Shown one piece after another: positions 1 to 18,189 of a stretch of DNA of 64,000 bases (position 1 is the first letter of the stretch; every line of letters begins with the position of its first letter). The stretch comes from Punica granatum (Eukaryota; Streptophyta; Magnoliopsida; Myrtales; Lythraceae), in NCBI RefSeq assembly GCF_007655135.1, contig NC_045128.1, positions 13,098,230 to 13,162,229 of the forward strand, in the 5' to 3' direction. The position numbers and the translations under genes are program-made. The notes beneath the pieces were generated by a model. It did no database searches, was not told where the DNA came from, and saw only the letters and a list, made by a program, of their open reading frames with translations.

Positions 1-545
1 CAGAAGTACTAACACTTAGGGCTCGGCTCAAAATTTAAGGCGGAAAAGGAAAGCAGGCTTCAACAGGACATGAATCTCTTGAGGCTAGAGTTATGAAAAG
101 GTGGATTCGAGATGTACGATTTTGGGTACAAAGATGATAGCAGATGGGACACCATTGCGCCTCTAACAAGACAGAATTTTCAGGACGTACATTGCAGAGC
201 ATAAGTGGCGCAGATATGGATCGCCTCGTACCCATTTTTCAATACATTTGACTCTTGGGATTGCCTTCAAATTTAACTTTCGATCCGCAAGTAAAAACTT
301 CAAGTGATTGGGCATCACTTGCATTCAAGTACCAGGATGGGGAATATCTAATGACTACCCTGATAATCTATTTCTATTCGGGAATGCTTTGAGAAACATT
401 TCCCGCTCGAGAAAAGCGAGAAACCAATGCAAGAAAGAACAATGTAATTTGCTTGAAAACTCCCTACGGATCAGATTGTGTCACACACACACACACAGAG
501 ACATATGCATATATAACAAAAGACAGGAGCTAAGCGAATGAAAAC

Positions 546-822
546 CTGGAAAGGGCGATGGCCGAAGTTATGCTCGTAAACGTCGTTTGCGGTGTCATTG
601 ATGTCGAACGCTTTAACAACTTGGGCGTCCACTTCCGCTTTAATCAGAGAATACTTCTAAAGCACGGAGAGGACAATGGTAGAGCGAACTTAATTTGAGG
701 AAATTGGAGAAAGAGACGATAAGGAATTGGAATTAGGGTTTCGAGAGATTAGTCGTTACCATCCCGCCGATGCCACTGTAGAACTCGAGGACTCTCCATG
801 GCTTCGAGGGGGAATCCTCCAT
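546..822 (-). CDS. DNMT2: tRNA (cytosine-5) methyltransferase DNMT2, 5' part only
   Basis: DNMT2 (TRDMT1) methylates C38 of certain tRNAs using S-adenosylmethionine. Two coding exons are visible on the minus strand. Exon 1 (822-760) starts at ATG 822 and encodes 21 residues ending WRVLEFYSGIGGM, which is motif I (SAM-binding FxGxGG-type loop) of C5-cytosine methyltransferases in its DNMT2 form. It ends at a GTAACG donor. Exon 2 (656-546) follows an intron of 103 bp with acceptor CTTTAG and encodes 37 residues including KAFDINDTANDVYEHNF, the acidic motif II region. Both exons are a whole number of codons. The next exon, expected to begin GN(I)Q and lead to the catalytic PPCQ motif, is not found in 1-545, so intron 2 appears to run past the left edge. 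Identification rests on family knowledge of the conserved N-terminus; the two exons agree in order, phase and spacing. Confidence 0.88.
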
Positions 823-2738
823 TGACGTCGCTCTGCTGCTGCCGCGCCGCCTCCGCTGAACTGCCGCTCCTTTGGGAAGCAATTCCTATTGGCTTTGGCT
901 TACAATATACGCTTGGCAAATTATTTTTTAAAAAGTCACTTTTTGGTCCCAATCTTTACTTTGCTTTTCACTTTCATCCTAAACCTTTATTATGTTTCAA
1001 CACCAGATTTTTTTACTAATGCACGGAACTTTTATGACGAAAATATTGTTATTTACATAATTCAAATTTAATTGTTTTAGTTAAACTTAAATTTTTTTTC
1101 CTTTTTTCTATATATGTAGTATAAATTATCTACTAATTATATCCAAATATCTATAGGAATTTTGATCAATTCACATATTACAAATAATTGAAGAAGTAGA
1201 AGAAAAATAGTGATCTAACGTTTTCAAATTTATCATTTTTCCCATCCAGTAAAAATTAGTAGTTATAACTTTTTTTCATTATACTTGCTTTCTTGTTATC
1301 TCTTATTGTTGTGGGCATCCTTTTGATATATTGATCTCTTTGTTATACTCTACAATGTTCTCTGAATTGAAATTTCTTATGAGTTAACAAATAAAAAGTT
1401 TTGAGGATAATATTTATTTTTTTAAAATAATTCACTATTTACTGTGAATCTGAATAATTTTAATTTAAAAAATCAACTACTTCCATGAGAGATTTACTTA
1501 ATTGAGCTTTTATAAGATTTGCTAGTTATAAAACATTGTTCGACAAGTCACCGATTAGCCAATTTTAAAATACAGAAGTTCAATAAGATGACATGAGATT
1601 ATTTTCCTAATAAGAAAATTTGGATTTTAGCATTATTTAAGTAGAGATTAAAAAAATTACATCATTAAATCACCTCATCTTAAGTTAATGAATTTATTTT
1701 ATTTTATGCTGAATATTTCATTGGTCTTTCATTAGACAACATTTTTAAATTCTAATTTAGAAGAACTTATTTCATTTCACAATTAATAATTTCTTTGATT
1801 TTGGTAAATTCATGGGACTAACCTCTTTAGGAATTATTTACCGGAAAAAAACATCTTTAGGAATTTTTAAAATTTATTTAAAAAGAATTTTTGTCATGCA
1901 ATAAAAATTAGACAATAAAAATTCAATAATGCATGGAACATGAGGACATGATTAACAATAAATTTCGAATTTACTTAAAAAATTACGTGAAAATCCCCAT
2001 CGTCACTCAAATGGAAGGTTCCGGTTGAAGGAGTTTGAATATATATATATATATATATAGAATTCTTGTCCACATAGATTCTCTTGTAAAAAGCATAAGT
2101 CCGATTTATCCGAAGTGATCGTTCTTGTACCATGCTACATCACTTTGAAAGCCTTTGCTAGCTGAAAGCCCGTTAATTCTCCAGTCCAATATTCTTTGTT
2201 CCATCATAATCGAAAATCTTGGAAATTTTTTTTCCTTTATGCAGTTTTTGTTTTTTCCCTTTCTGCGGTAAATTGTAGACTATTAATGTGGGTCCTTCAC
2301 TTTAAATAGGGAAAATGATATATCTTTAATAATAGAAAACAGAATATTGGTAATTAAATTAAATATAGAGGGATTCCAAGAGTCGATTAAGCATATGCTG
2401 GGAAACTGGCTAAGAAGTTCATGTGGCAAATTCTTATCGCATGAGTCGCAGCTCCTCATCATAAAAGGTTGGGGGGGTCTTTCTTAAGTGCCTATATATA
2501 GATGAAGTTTAAATTCATAGAATTACAAATTTTCTTTACTTTCCTAAGATTATGAATATTGATTTACTATTGAAATACTAATAATAATTCAAATTAATGT
2601 ATTCTTCATTTTCATATTTGCTACTATTATTTATAATAATATGTATTATTAATTAAATAATTTAACATATTAATCCATGAATTACCATACATTATAGCCC
2701 ATTCATTATACAACATTGGTGGTAGAATTTACATTAAA
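823..2738. other. AT-rich intergenic DNA upstream of DNMT2
   Basis: No gene is supported here. The first 100-200 bases are presumably the DNMT2 promoter and 5' leader. Positions about 926-1000 contain a phrase (AAAAAGTCACTTTTTGGTCC and following) that recurs inverted near 6960-7050. Positions about 1440-1560 and 2540-2700 resemble sequence at 41640-42480, so at least part of the stretch is dispersed repeat. A TA microsatellite lies at about 2038-2059. Confidence 0.5.
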
Positions 2739-2790
2739 CTAGTGTTCAATCTCGTGCGTTGCACGGGGTTTGTGTTCTTATATTTATATT
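2739..2790 (-). mobile_element. Helitron 3' terminus
   Basis: Read on the minus strand the sequence contains CCCGTGCAACGCACGAG, a short hairpin, then about ten bases and CTAG followed by T. That is the hallmark 3' end of plant Helitrons (subterminal GC-rich hairpin, CTRR terminus, insertion before T). The body would extend to higher coordinates. A matching 5' TC end was not identified, so the element's length is unknown. Confidence 0.6.
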
Positions 2791-3275
2791 TTGTATGAAT
2801 AATAATTATCATAGTTTAAGATATTAATTTATTTATTATCATTACTATTGAAAATAGAAATTCTGAACAATCAATTTTCAAAAATAACTTTCAATATAGT
2901 TGCATGAATGCTTTTCAATAGTTCAATTATAATTTTATAATCAACATTCTTATTATTTCGTGTAAATTTATTTAATTTCTTTCACAATTTTAGTTTGTTT
3001 TAAATATAAATATATTATTTTATATATTATTATTATTTTTTATTATTTTTCAAATTTAAGGAATCTTATTTCTGGATAAAGATTGTTGTTATTCCATATA
3101 ATATTATTTTTTAAAATTTATATAATCTTCCTTCGTGAATAAGGATTGTTATTGTTCTATATAATGAGACATTATACATATGTATATTAACTCTATTTTT
3201 TTTACATACTTTTTATACATGTTAAATTTTAGTACTTTTCAATATGCTTGTACATATATATGTTTGGTTTTTATG

Positions 3276-3306
<31 letters not shown>

Positions 3307-4189
3307 CTTCATTAGTTTTCGTAAGAATATCAAATTTTTTATTTCAATCTCTATAAGCTAGGCTCAATTTTTATAATGTCACGTTAATATAATCGTTTAT
3401 ATACATTTATCACTTATATATAATTAAGTAATTACATCAAAAAATTTCTCTTAATTGTATTTAGTAAGAAATTTAGGTACATTTAATTGCATTTATTAAA
3501 TATTTTTAATTATTATTCTTTGTTTTAAAATTTTTTCCATATTCTTTTTTATTTTCTTTGAATTATTATATAGTGAGCAGGGATTTAGATTCACTAATTG
3601 CATTTATTAAAAAAATTAATTATTATCTTTGTTTTTTGATTTTCCTTTTCATATTTTTAAATTTTCTTTTAAGCATTTATTAAGCACCCAACTAAATTTT
3701 AGTTATATAGAGTATTGTAAAAATTATAGGTAGAGACTCATGAACTTTCGCATCAATCAAAACAATGTCTGTACTGATTAATTGTTTATTTTTATTTGAA
3801 GTATCCCATAGTCTAGACACACGTACTTCAATTTTACAATCCTCTCTATTTAGAGATAGTTCGTCAAGAAAGGAATATTGATTATCACTTGATGCATTTT
3901 TCCTACATAATCATCAAAGAGAACAAAAAAAAATTTAATTTAATCCATGATTAAACTACACTTACTTAAACCAAATGATCGAATTTGAAAATTTGTTGAA
4001 ATTAGTGAGAACTCACTTATTTAGGTACTTCATAGCTGAAATCACTGATCATAAAATTAGATATAAGCCAAATTTTAGATGTAATCCGAATCTGAGTCCG
4101 AAATTTAGATATAATGCGGGTTTATTTATGGTGTGAGCCTTTGTATATATAGTTGAGTTTTCAATTTTAAGGCTGGCATTTATTATTCA
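2791..4189. other. AT-rich DNA, probably transposon body
   Basis: No coding frame of note. The stretch is very AT-rich with a long TA run at about 3281-3306. It may be the body of the Helitron whose 3' end lies at 2739, but nothing inside proves this. Confidence 0.35.
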
Positions 4190-4990
4190 TGCGTTTATTG
4201 TCTAGTTTTTTTTCTAATCGATCATAAAATTTTGTCCTTTTTATTTTCCAATTTATTCAAATCGAAAGGCAGCAATTTATTATTTGTTTCTTTGTTATTC
4301 TTCTAAAAAATTCCCGCCCATAGTTTTCCTTTCTTAATTAATAGCACTTTTTCATTTAATGATTAATTACTTACTATTTACCTTTTGTTTTTGATCGGAA
4401 ATTATTTTTCTTTTATTTTCAAATTTATTCAATTTGGAAGCCAAGTATTTATTTATTTTTTCATTTCTCTAGTTCTTTATAAGGCAGTCAATTGTTGTTT
4501 TCCTCGAAAGAATAAAACCTGCTTTTATTTTCCTTAAAGTTCCTTTTTTATATTTTGTTAAATGAGCATATTTGAATGGGTTGATTTTCTTTCTAAACTA
4601 ATAACACTCTGACATTTAATGATTAAATACTTACTATTTACTATTTGTATTCGGCCGAAAATTATATTCCTCTTATGTTAAAATTTGTTCAATTTGGAAG
4701 ACGAACATTTATTTTTTTTCATTTCTTTATTTTCTATAAGGCAGTCGTTTATTGTTTCCCTTGAAAGAAGGCACATTGGAATTGATTTGTTAATTAATGA
4801 TTAATTACTTACTATTTGCCTTTTGTATTTGACCGAAAATTATTTTCCTTTTATTTTCAAATTTATTCAATTTGGAAGGACTTTTATTTCCTTTTATAAG
4901 GAATTTTATTTTAAATTATTAACTATTTCCTTTTATTCGACCGAACTTACTATTTTTTCATTTTTTATTTTTTTATAAGGCAGTAATCTA
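4190..4990. repeat. Diverged tandem repeat, about four units
   Basis: A block containing 'taatgattaattacttactattt', then a CCGAAAATTATT-type phrase, 'ttcaatttggaag', and 'ataaggcagtc' recurs in order at about 4357, 4617 and 4795. Partial copies lie at about 4190 and 4914. Spacing is roughly 120-260 bp and the copies differ by many substitutions and indels, so the array is old. No coding potential is seen. Confidence 0.6.
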
Positions 4991-5126
4991 TTTTTACTAT
5001 TCAATATGTATTGGAGTGAGAAATATTGCCGATTTTTTGTTTCAGCAGATATATTTTTTTTTTGTTTTTATTTTTTATGGAAATTATTTGACGGGGTTAA
5101 GCAATACTAATGTTGTTTTTAACGGA

Positions 5127-5338
5127 GGATTAATTTGATGGACAGAACGATCTTTGAAGGATCATATTGATGGCAAAAATTTTTGAATGACCAAATTGAT
5201 GGTAATATGATTTTCAAAGGACCATATTGATGGTAAAAATCTTTGAAAAATCAAATTGATGGCAATAAGATCTTTGAAGGACCATATTGAATGCAAAATC
5301 GTTAAAGGACCAAATAGATGGCAATATGATTTTTGAAG
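5127..5338. repeat. Minisatellite of about 30-bp units
   Basis: Seven consecutive units of about 29-34 bp carry the pattern ACCA(T/A)ATTGATGGCAA followed by a (T)CTTTGAAGG-type end. Units alternate between an ACCATATTGATGG form and an ACCAAATTGATGG form, which suggests a higher-order unit of about 60 bp. It is not an open frame in any useful sense. Confidence 0.7.
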
Positions 5339-5937
5339 CTGATAGTTTTTTCTAACTCTATATTACATAATCAAGTTGACCCACACATTCACTCAGAAAA
5401 AGAACGTCGCCTCTCCCCCTATTAATTATTAACGCAGGTGAATTACGTAAGGATTACAAATTGGCAGTAAATGCGTTTTTAAAATGTTCAAATGTTAAAT
5501 TGAATTAAACATTATAGATTGTTCATGATACGTCTCATCTATATAAATTATATAAGTTATTTCACCCAAAACAAATTATAAAAGCTAAAGCAACTTATGG
5601 GATGGTATCATGAAGGATATAGATGCTTATGATTAAGTGACTTTTGAAATTCTTATCAATCATTATATAGAAAATAACTTGTTATTATCGTACCACGTTA
5701 CTCATGAAACTCTAAATATTATGAGTTATAGAAGTTGAAAAGTCTTTTATATTTTATATAATATATATATATATATATTACATAAGCATAGTTTAAAAAT
5801 AAACTTTAATAAAATAAATTGCCACAATTGAAAAAGAAGATTGAAATTAACTTCTTCATAGAAAAAAATTCGTCACGATTAAATTTTATGATGCCTATAT
5901 ATCCCTATAATTATACCATTATTTTTTCAATACATAT

Positions 5938-6540
5938 ATGCGACATCTGCATGGGCTTTTCGTCCAGTTTTATATTATAAAACAAAACAATTTACCTTTT
6001 ATTACACACGGTTGCGCCTTTTCGTTTCTTCTTTATTATCCAATTACAGTATTATACACTTCTCCATTCTCTGCCGAAGATTCGCATTCATATCATATAT
6101 TGATACATTCTTTAGGAATTCTTTCCACCTCCCCAGCCAAAGGGTTGTCGATGCCGCTGCTCTCTATGTCCAACTCGACGAAGGAGGGCATAATTCCGTC
6201 GATGAAGTCACCGATTGCCTCGCTCCTCAATTTTCTCTATATCTCCATGTGGGTTTTCGTTGCCTACTCAATTTGGATGAAGGTGGAGAAATTTTTTGTT
6301 TTGAATACCAAAAGAGACATCGACTCCAACTCCATTGAGACAAGAGAGTCCCAGTCAGTCAATATGAGCATATTGCTCATGAGCTTCCTTGCTCTTCAAT
6401 TTTCTGCACGAACAGAACTTTTTTTGCAGCAACGTTTTTTTGCTATAATGACTGTTGACTATCTTATTTATTTTATTTCCCGAGGTCGTCAGTATTGGAT
6501 AGTCATGTTTTTCTTTATTTTTCGATTTATTGTTGACTGA
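5938..6540 (+). other. Unidentified 200-codon open frame
   Basis: This is the longest uninterrupted frame in the left intergenic region. The middle part (about 6120-6340) is visibly richer in G and C than its surroundings, and a second frame there stays open for over 100 codons. The translation is hydrophobic and phenylalanine-rich, with no domain I recognise. A decayed exon or transposon fragment is possible, and chance is also possible in AT-rich DNA. I do not assert a protein. Confidence 0.2.
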
Positions 6541-7327
6541 TATCAAAGAGCACATATATTGCAAATATCCATGATTTGAACAATCAAGTCTCTCATCGAG
6601 TTTGGAATCTCTATAGCGACTAAAGATCGGTAACTAGAGTTACCCTTGTGTGATTTTCTTGAATTGCAATTTACATTGATTCATTTACCAACTTTAAACA
6701 TGGCGGCTCTATCTTAACTTGAGAATCGATATCGGATGGGTTGAGTTTGGTACCGTTCCGTAGTCCATGGGTCTGTTTAGAGCATTTGGTAATCGATAAT
6801 GTCCATGAATCATTAATAATCGTCAACCAAAACATGAAGCTGGTGTTTAACTCTAATTCATCTATTCCTGATCTTTTTAATAGTCAATCATCCAATGTCC
6901 TCTTTGTGTATTGGTAAAATCTGAATTACAATACAAGAAATCTATCATTCCATTATTCCTATAACGTTTTGGATGAAATTGAACAAAAAACAAAGAGGTT
7001 TAAGACGGAAATGAAAAAGCAACCACGGTTGAGGACCAAAAGTGACTTTTTCCCATGAAAATATTAATAATAAAACAAAAAAAAATATATTGAAGAATCT
7101 TTTAGAATTAATTATTTTTTTATATATAGTAAACCAAGCTAATTCTTCATTTCTAACTAGATTTGAAAACAATTCCAAATGTATGCAATATTTTTGGTTT
7201 TCTATATAATGGTAAAAAATTGAGGCCATTAGACCGTGAAAGTTTGAAAGAAATAATGCCTTAATCTTGTATGTTCCTTAAGACATAATGGTAATTTTAT
7301 CATAAATGGTTTAGATTTATTTTCGGA
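6541..7327. other. Intergenic DNA with a dispersed repeat phrase
   Basis: No gene is supported. Positions about 6960-7050 hold the inverse of the phrase at 926-1000 (AAAAAGTCACTTTTGGTCC on the minus strand), a dispersed plant repeat possibly marking transposon ends. Confidence 0.35.
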
Positions 7328-7638
7328 ATGAAAGTATCAAGAGAAATCATACAAGGAGAAGATAATACTCCAAGCGACACACTCGATCATATAAAAAGGT
7401 TTGATTCTTTTCCAAATGCTTATATTGTCTATAGAATAATGTTAACAATTCCTATGACAATAGTTTGGGCTGAAAGAAAAATTTCAAAGTTAATAAAAAA
7501 TCTTACTTAAGATCTACAATGTCTCAAGAAAGATTAAATAGATTGGCTTTATTATCAATTGAAAAAGAAATGTTAGACCAAATTGATTACAAAGATTTAA
7601 TAAGTAATTTTACATCTCAAAAAAGTTGGAAAACTTAA
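7328..7638 (+). pseudogene. hAT-family transposase C-terminal fragment
   Basis: The translation begins in one frame with FPNAYIVYRIMLTIPMTIVWAER..SKL, then continues in another frame from about 7504 with YLRSTMSQERLNRLALLSIE and a DYKDLISNF segment to a stop at 7636-7638. These are the successive blocks of the dimerisation region at the C-terminus of plant hAT transposases (zinc-finger MYM/TTF-type group). A frame change and loss of the usual SAERSFSKLKL wording show that it is dead. The N-terminal catalytic part is absent. Confidence 0.8.
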
Positions 7639-7744
7639 ATTTACATGAAACTATATATTAATATTAATTTCATTGAATAAATGGAGGGCCTCATTTTGCG
7701 ATTTCCACTTTAAGCGACAGTTTCTGGCCGCCCCTCACTATATA

Positions 7745-7924
7745 GGCCCCATTTGATTTGTAAGTTTGATTTTAGAATTATAATTTTGATTTTAACTCAA
7801 CACACTACACAACAAAAATACATATTTTCCAAGTCAAATTTATAATCTCATCTCATTTGTTCTTTTCTACAATCAAAATAAAAATAAAAATCAAACTTAC
7901 TTTAACTCTAAAATTAAACGCACC
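7745..7924. mobile_element. Possible small MITE
   Basis: The left end reads GGCCCCATTTGATTTG..TTTTAGA and the right end, inverted, reads GGTGCGTTTAATTTTAGAG, giving loosely matching terminal inverted repeats around an AT-rich 180-bp body with no coding capacity. No clear target-site duplication is seen, so the call is tentative. Confidence 0.35.
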
Positions 7925-8821
7925 ATTATTGTCCCAAAAATGAGTGAAAGAATGGACCAAATTGAGAAGCTATTATTTGTCCATGGCTAGGGGCTGTAGT
8001 GGAAAAGAATTTACGGGGTGGCACTTTCAGAAAATTCCCCTGAATTTAGGGGGCAATCACAAAAACATCTTTTCCTATTTCCACTCCCATTTCTCCTCTC
8101 TCCTCCCCCAATCCACCCCTCCCCTTCAAAGTCTTCCCCACTAAATTCGTCGGCAGCTCTTCACCGTCGGCGGCGGCGGCTCCTCGTCACCGACTCCTCC
8201 CCTTCAAACTCTGCCCCCATCTCTCTCGCTCTCTCTTTCTAAGCGTGTGGATCACTCTCAGCTCCTCAGGTCCATGGTCTCCACTGAATTCCGAGACTCC
8301 AACCTTGGTGAAGCCATTGAAGTTGCCAATCAAACGGTTCGGTTGCTACCCTCTGTTCCCTTCTGACATTGATCTTACTGAACGAACGTTGATCATACCA
8401 ATCGAGTGTAAAGCTCAAATTTGTATCTGAGAATTGATTATTGTGATGAAGCCGGCCCTCTGAATTCCTTGACGTGAAAAAACCCATTTAGTTCTTTCGA
8501 TTTCTTTGTGCATTGTTGTTTCAGAAAAATCAAATGTGGTTAAATTAAGGGGTCAAGTCTCGAACTTTGAAGGAGCCCTCGAAGTTTTTCGGTGAAAAGT
8601 CGTGCTTTCTGTCGATTTGAATTTGATTAAGTTGCCATTCCCATGTTGAATTTTGATTTAGCACAGCTCTGATCAGTTGAATTGAGCTCTGCAGCTGAAT
8701 ACTGATTACCTGTCAACTGTCCAAGAAACGTGGTTTGAGAATAATTTGTTATCTTGGGTCTCAGGCCTCTAGTTCTTGAGGAGCAGTGATTAGTAGAATC
8801 TGCAGCAGCACCCGCATCAAG
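7925..8821 (+). promoter_or_regulatory. SDH1 promoter and 5' leader region
   Basis: From about 8070 the sequence becomes pyrimidine- and GC-rich (TCTCC, CCTCC, CGGCGG runs), as in plant 5' untranslated exons, and this continues towards the SDH1 ATG at 8822. Several short upstream ATG frames occur. A spliced leader is likely given the length, but splice sites cannot be fixed without transcripts. Confidence 0.45.
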
Positions 8822-14803
<5,982 letters not shown>

Positions 14804-14893
14804 ATATATGATTAGCAGATGGAATGATGGTTGATTTTTGTTCACATGAATGCAATATCTCAAGTCCTGCAAGGGTGTAAACGATTGGACTGC

Positions 14894-14899
14894 AATAAA
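14894..14899 (+). terminator. Likely SDH1 poly(A) signal
   Basis: AATAAA lies 91 bases after the SDH1 stop codon, a normal position for a plant near-upstream element. Confidence 0.5.
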
Positions 14900-17800
14900 T
14901 AGTTTCGCGGTGAGCATTTTCCCGGAAATAATAATTGTTGCATTCATACCTGTTTCGAAACTGATCATCTATGAGAATAATTAGAATCTGACAGCCGGAA
15001 ACATTTTTTTTCTTGCAGTCTGGTAAATAGTTTGTTGGTGATTGATTCTTGAGTGGCGGTTCGTTTCTAACCTTAGACCTGGCCTCTTGATATTCTTAAT
15101 GACGTCCCATTTGGTTAAAGTAGGTTTTCCCGCCAATGCACAGCTCGATCACAACCCGAATGTTTTGATATGTTGTTGTGACCAGGAAAACCAGAACATT
15201 GTTCTGATGTTATGTTGTTTGGAATATTAATAGGAATTGAAGATGAAGCCCTATCATTATGGACATTTTAGACAATTCCTTGTGTCTAGTGGCATACGTC
15301 CCCTCGAAATTCAGTTAGATCAATTCCGATTAGTGAGATTTAATGTCATTTTATTTATATCCTTCACTTCTTACTGGACCAAAAACTCGATATCCCTCGG
15401 CTTTTCTATTGTCCCTCCTCTTCCTCTTCTCGGATCTCCCTCTACTTGGCGGAGGGGGCCCGGGAAAACAGATGGAGTAATCACAATTAAAAGATAATAA
15501 ATTATAAATAGAAAAGACCAGTAAAAAAGGAAATCCATAAATTACAAAATAAAAAAGGAAATAATGGACAAATGAAAAGCTGGAGAATTAAATAATAAAA
15601 AAAGAGCTTCTCTAACATATTAACAAAGTGTTGGTCGAGTAATAAGCAGCTTTATCCTCCGTAAAGAGGAGGAGAATACAAATTCTATTACCAGGAAGCG
15701 CACCCAGTTCATGAAATTGTAAAAGCTATGTCTTTAACAATTTTTTTTTTAAAAGCTTCTCTAATGTATGTATATTTTGGAATAGTGGATAAGAAAACTT
15801 TCATGGAAAAATCAATTTATTTCAATCTAAAACATATTTTTGCCGTTCTCAATTTTTTTAAAAAAATCTTCAAAAAGAATACTCTTTGAAAGTGAAGATA
15901 CCCTTAGGAATAGAACCACCCATAATTTCTTATATATATATATATATACTAGTGAATTTATACGTGTATTGTAGGTAAAACATTCTTTAATAAGGTTAAA
16001 ATACATATATTCGAACAATAAAAAAAATCTCGTAAAAGGTTACATGAAATAATGGGCCACAAAATGTTCATGAGTTCAAAACCAAAAAAACTCTAAAAAG
16101 AAACAGATAAATTATAAGTAAATTAATAGTATTTTCTTTTAGTAAGAAATTTGTTTTTTTTTTTTATTTTAATTAATAAATAATAAAATTTAAAAGTAAT
16201 AAATATCTTTGAGGGTTGATGAGCGCAAAAGAAAGTAAAAAAAAAAGCCCCTTTTTATTATTTCTAGCACGAATTTTTTAGTTGCATAAAAAATTACAAA
16301 TTATGAGTTTTGCATCACGTCTAGCATGCTATTACTTTCCTGTCAATTTAAACGGATTTTTCTAACATGTCACAAACATTGTAAACATGGCATATGGAAA
16401 TCTACAAGTGAATCCCATGGGTATTTAAATATTAAATTTAAAATAAAAATTATTAAAAGTAACTAATAATACTCACAAAAAATATTTCATGTAATTTAAT
16501 ATTTTAAATAAATAATATTAATTTCAATGAAAACATATTTATGTATATAATAATATATATTGCTAATAGTATTTGCATATTTATAATATAAAATATATAC
16601 AAAATTAACATACTAATGACAAATCATTATATCTAAGTATATGTATCAGTTTTTTGTATAATTTTATGAAACTATCTCATTACTCTTTAGTTGGTTGAAA
16701 AATAGTAAAACTGAAGGTAATAATAAAACTATAAAACTGCTCAAATTTTAATTTCATATCTTTTATCTCGCTCTCCTATCAATTCACATGTGGTCATTTT
16801 CCACTCTACTTTGTACATATTTCTCTTCCACACCCATTCTATCTCTATCTTAACCTAAGTTAATTTTCTTTTCTTTCACTAATTTTTTTTTTCAAATTTA
16901 TCACAATTTTTTAAGTTTTTAATAATAGCACAACTATCTATAATCACAAATCGTATATAATGATGAAAATACATAGGCAACGTTCTGCACTATATTTTTT
17001 TTTCATACTGCGTGTACCGTTGGTGCATAGTCTAATGTATGAATAATTAAAATTTAGTACAATTAAAATAATAGAAATGATCTTTAAAAAATAAAATTGA
17101 TGCAATTAAAAATAATTTATTTCAAGAAAATGTTTTCAGTTGATATATTTTTATGACTTGATCTTTCATTTCAATACAATATTCTAAAGAAAAAAATGGA
17201 GAAGTGAATTTAAATTTTCAATAAAATTTTACAAAATAATTAAGACTTAAGAGAAATATTATTTTCACAAATAGTTTTGCAATGATATACATAATTTGAA
17301 AATTTAGAAAAACCCAACCTAAATGAATAAAAAAATTCCGAAAATTAAAGACCTTAAGGGTTAGGATTGAGTGTCATAGAAAGAAAATTGGAAGAAAGTT
17401 GATCGAACCCAATTTTATGAATATATAAATTTGTTTTAGTAATTCATGCTATATATTATAATTTATACTTAAATAACTAAAATAAAAATTATAAAAATAC
17501 ACTTTAGATCCCGCCTAAGCACAAGAGTAAATTTAATTTCAGCTTCAAACTAATAAGTTGTATATATAATCAAGATAAGATTTACTTTAAAGCAACTTAT
17601 CCCTCCTTTTTTAAACACGTATCCTTGATGAGCAATAATGAAAATGTACCTAGAGTTTGTGAAGGGAGGACATCGACAACATAAGGACTCTAAGCTAGTG
17701 CAACATTAATGTTAGTAAGTGGTGGTGGTAAGCACTATAGTGGCAATGGATAAAATGGTAGCCGATGTTTGTGGATGGAAGAAAAAGAAGATAATAAGAA

Positions 17801-18189
17801 TAGGGAGAAAAGAAAAAATTTAAGATAAGAGAAAACAAAATAAAATTTAAAAAATTAATAATATAGTATCACTTTTCATTGAAACCCTTATTCTCTTTCT
17901 TTACTTTTATTCTCCCAAATGCATATTTTTATATCCATAAAATCTCATAAAAGATTTCATTGTGACTTTGAAACAAATTACCGGCAACATAATGTCTTAA
18001 ATACATTTTTAAATAAATTAATATAAATGTTGAAAAATTCATCAAAAAATTACTTAAATTTCTTTGGTATTTTCGAAAGGAATTAATCACAAGATATATA
18101 TATATATATATATCAGTAACTCATCATAAAATATCTATCTATAAAATAATTTTTAAAAGTTCTTAATATAAATTTTGAAAATCCATCGA
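14900..18189. other. AT-rich intergenic DNA
   Basis: No gene is supported. Positions 15040-15480 are less AT-rich and may be downstream SDH1 sequence or an old repeat. From 15500 the DNA is extremely AT-rich. A degraded Helitron-type end (ACTAGTGAATTTATACGTG on the plus strand) lies at about 15948-15966, next to a TA run at about 15931-15949. A TA microsatellite occurs at about 18094-18113. Confidence 0.4.

Noticed and set aside
4190..5340. Possible CRISPR array
   Set aside because: Units are diverged, without constant repeats and unique spacers, and the genome is a plant nuclear one.
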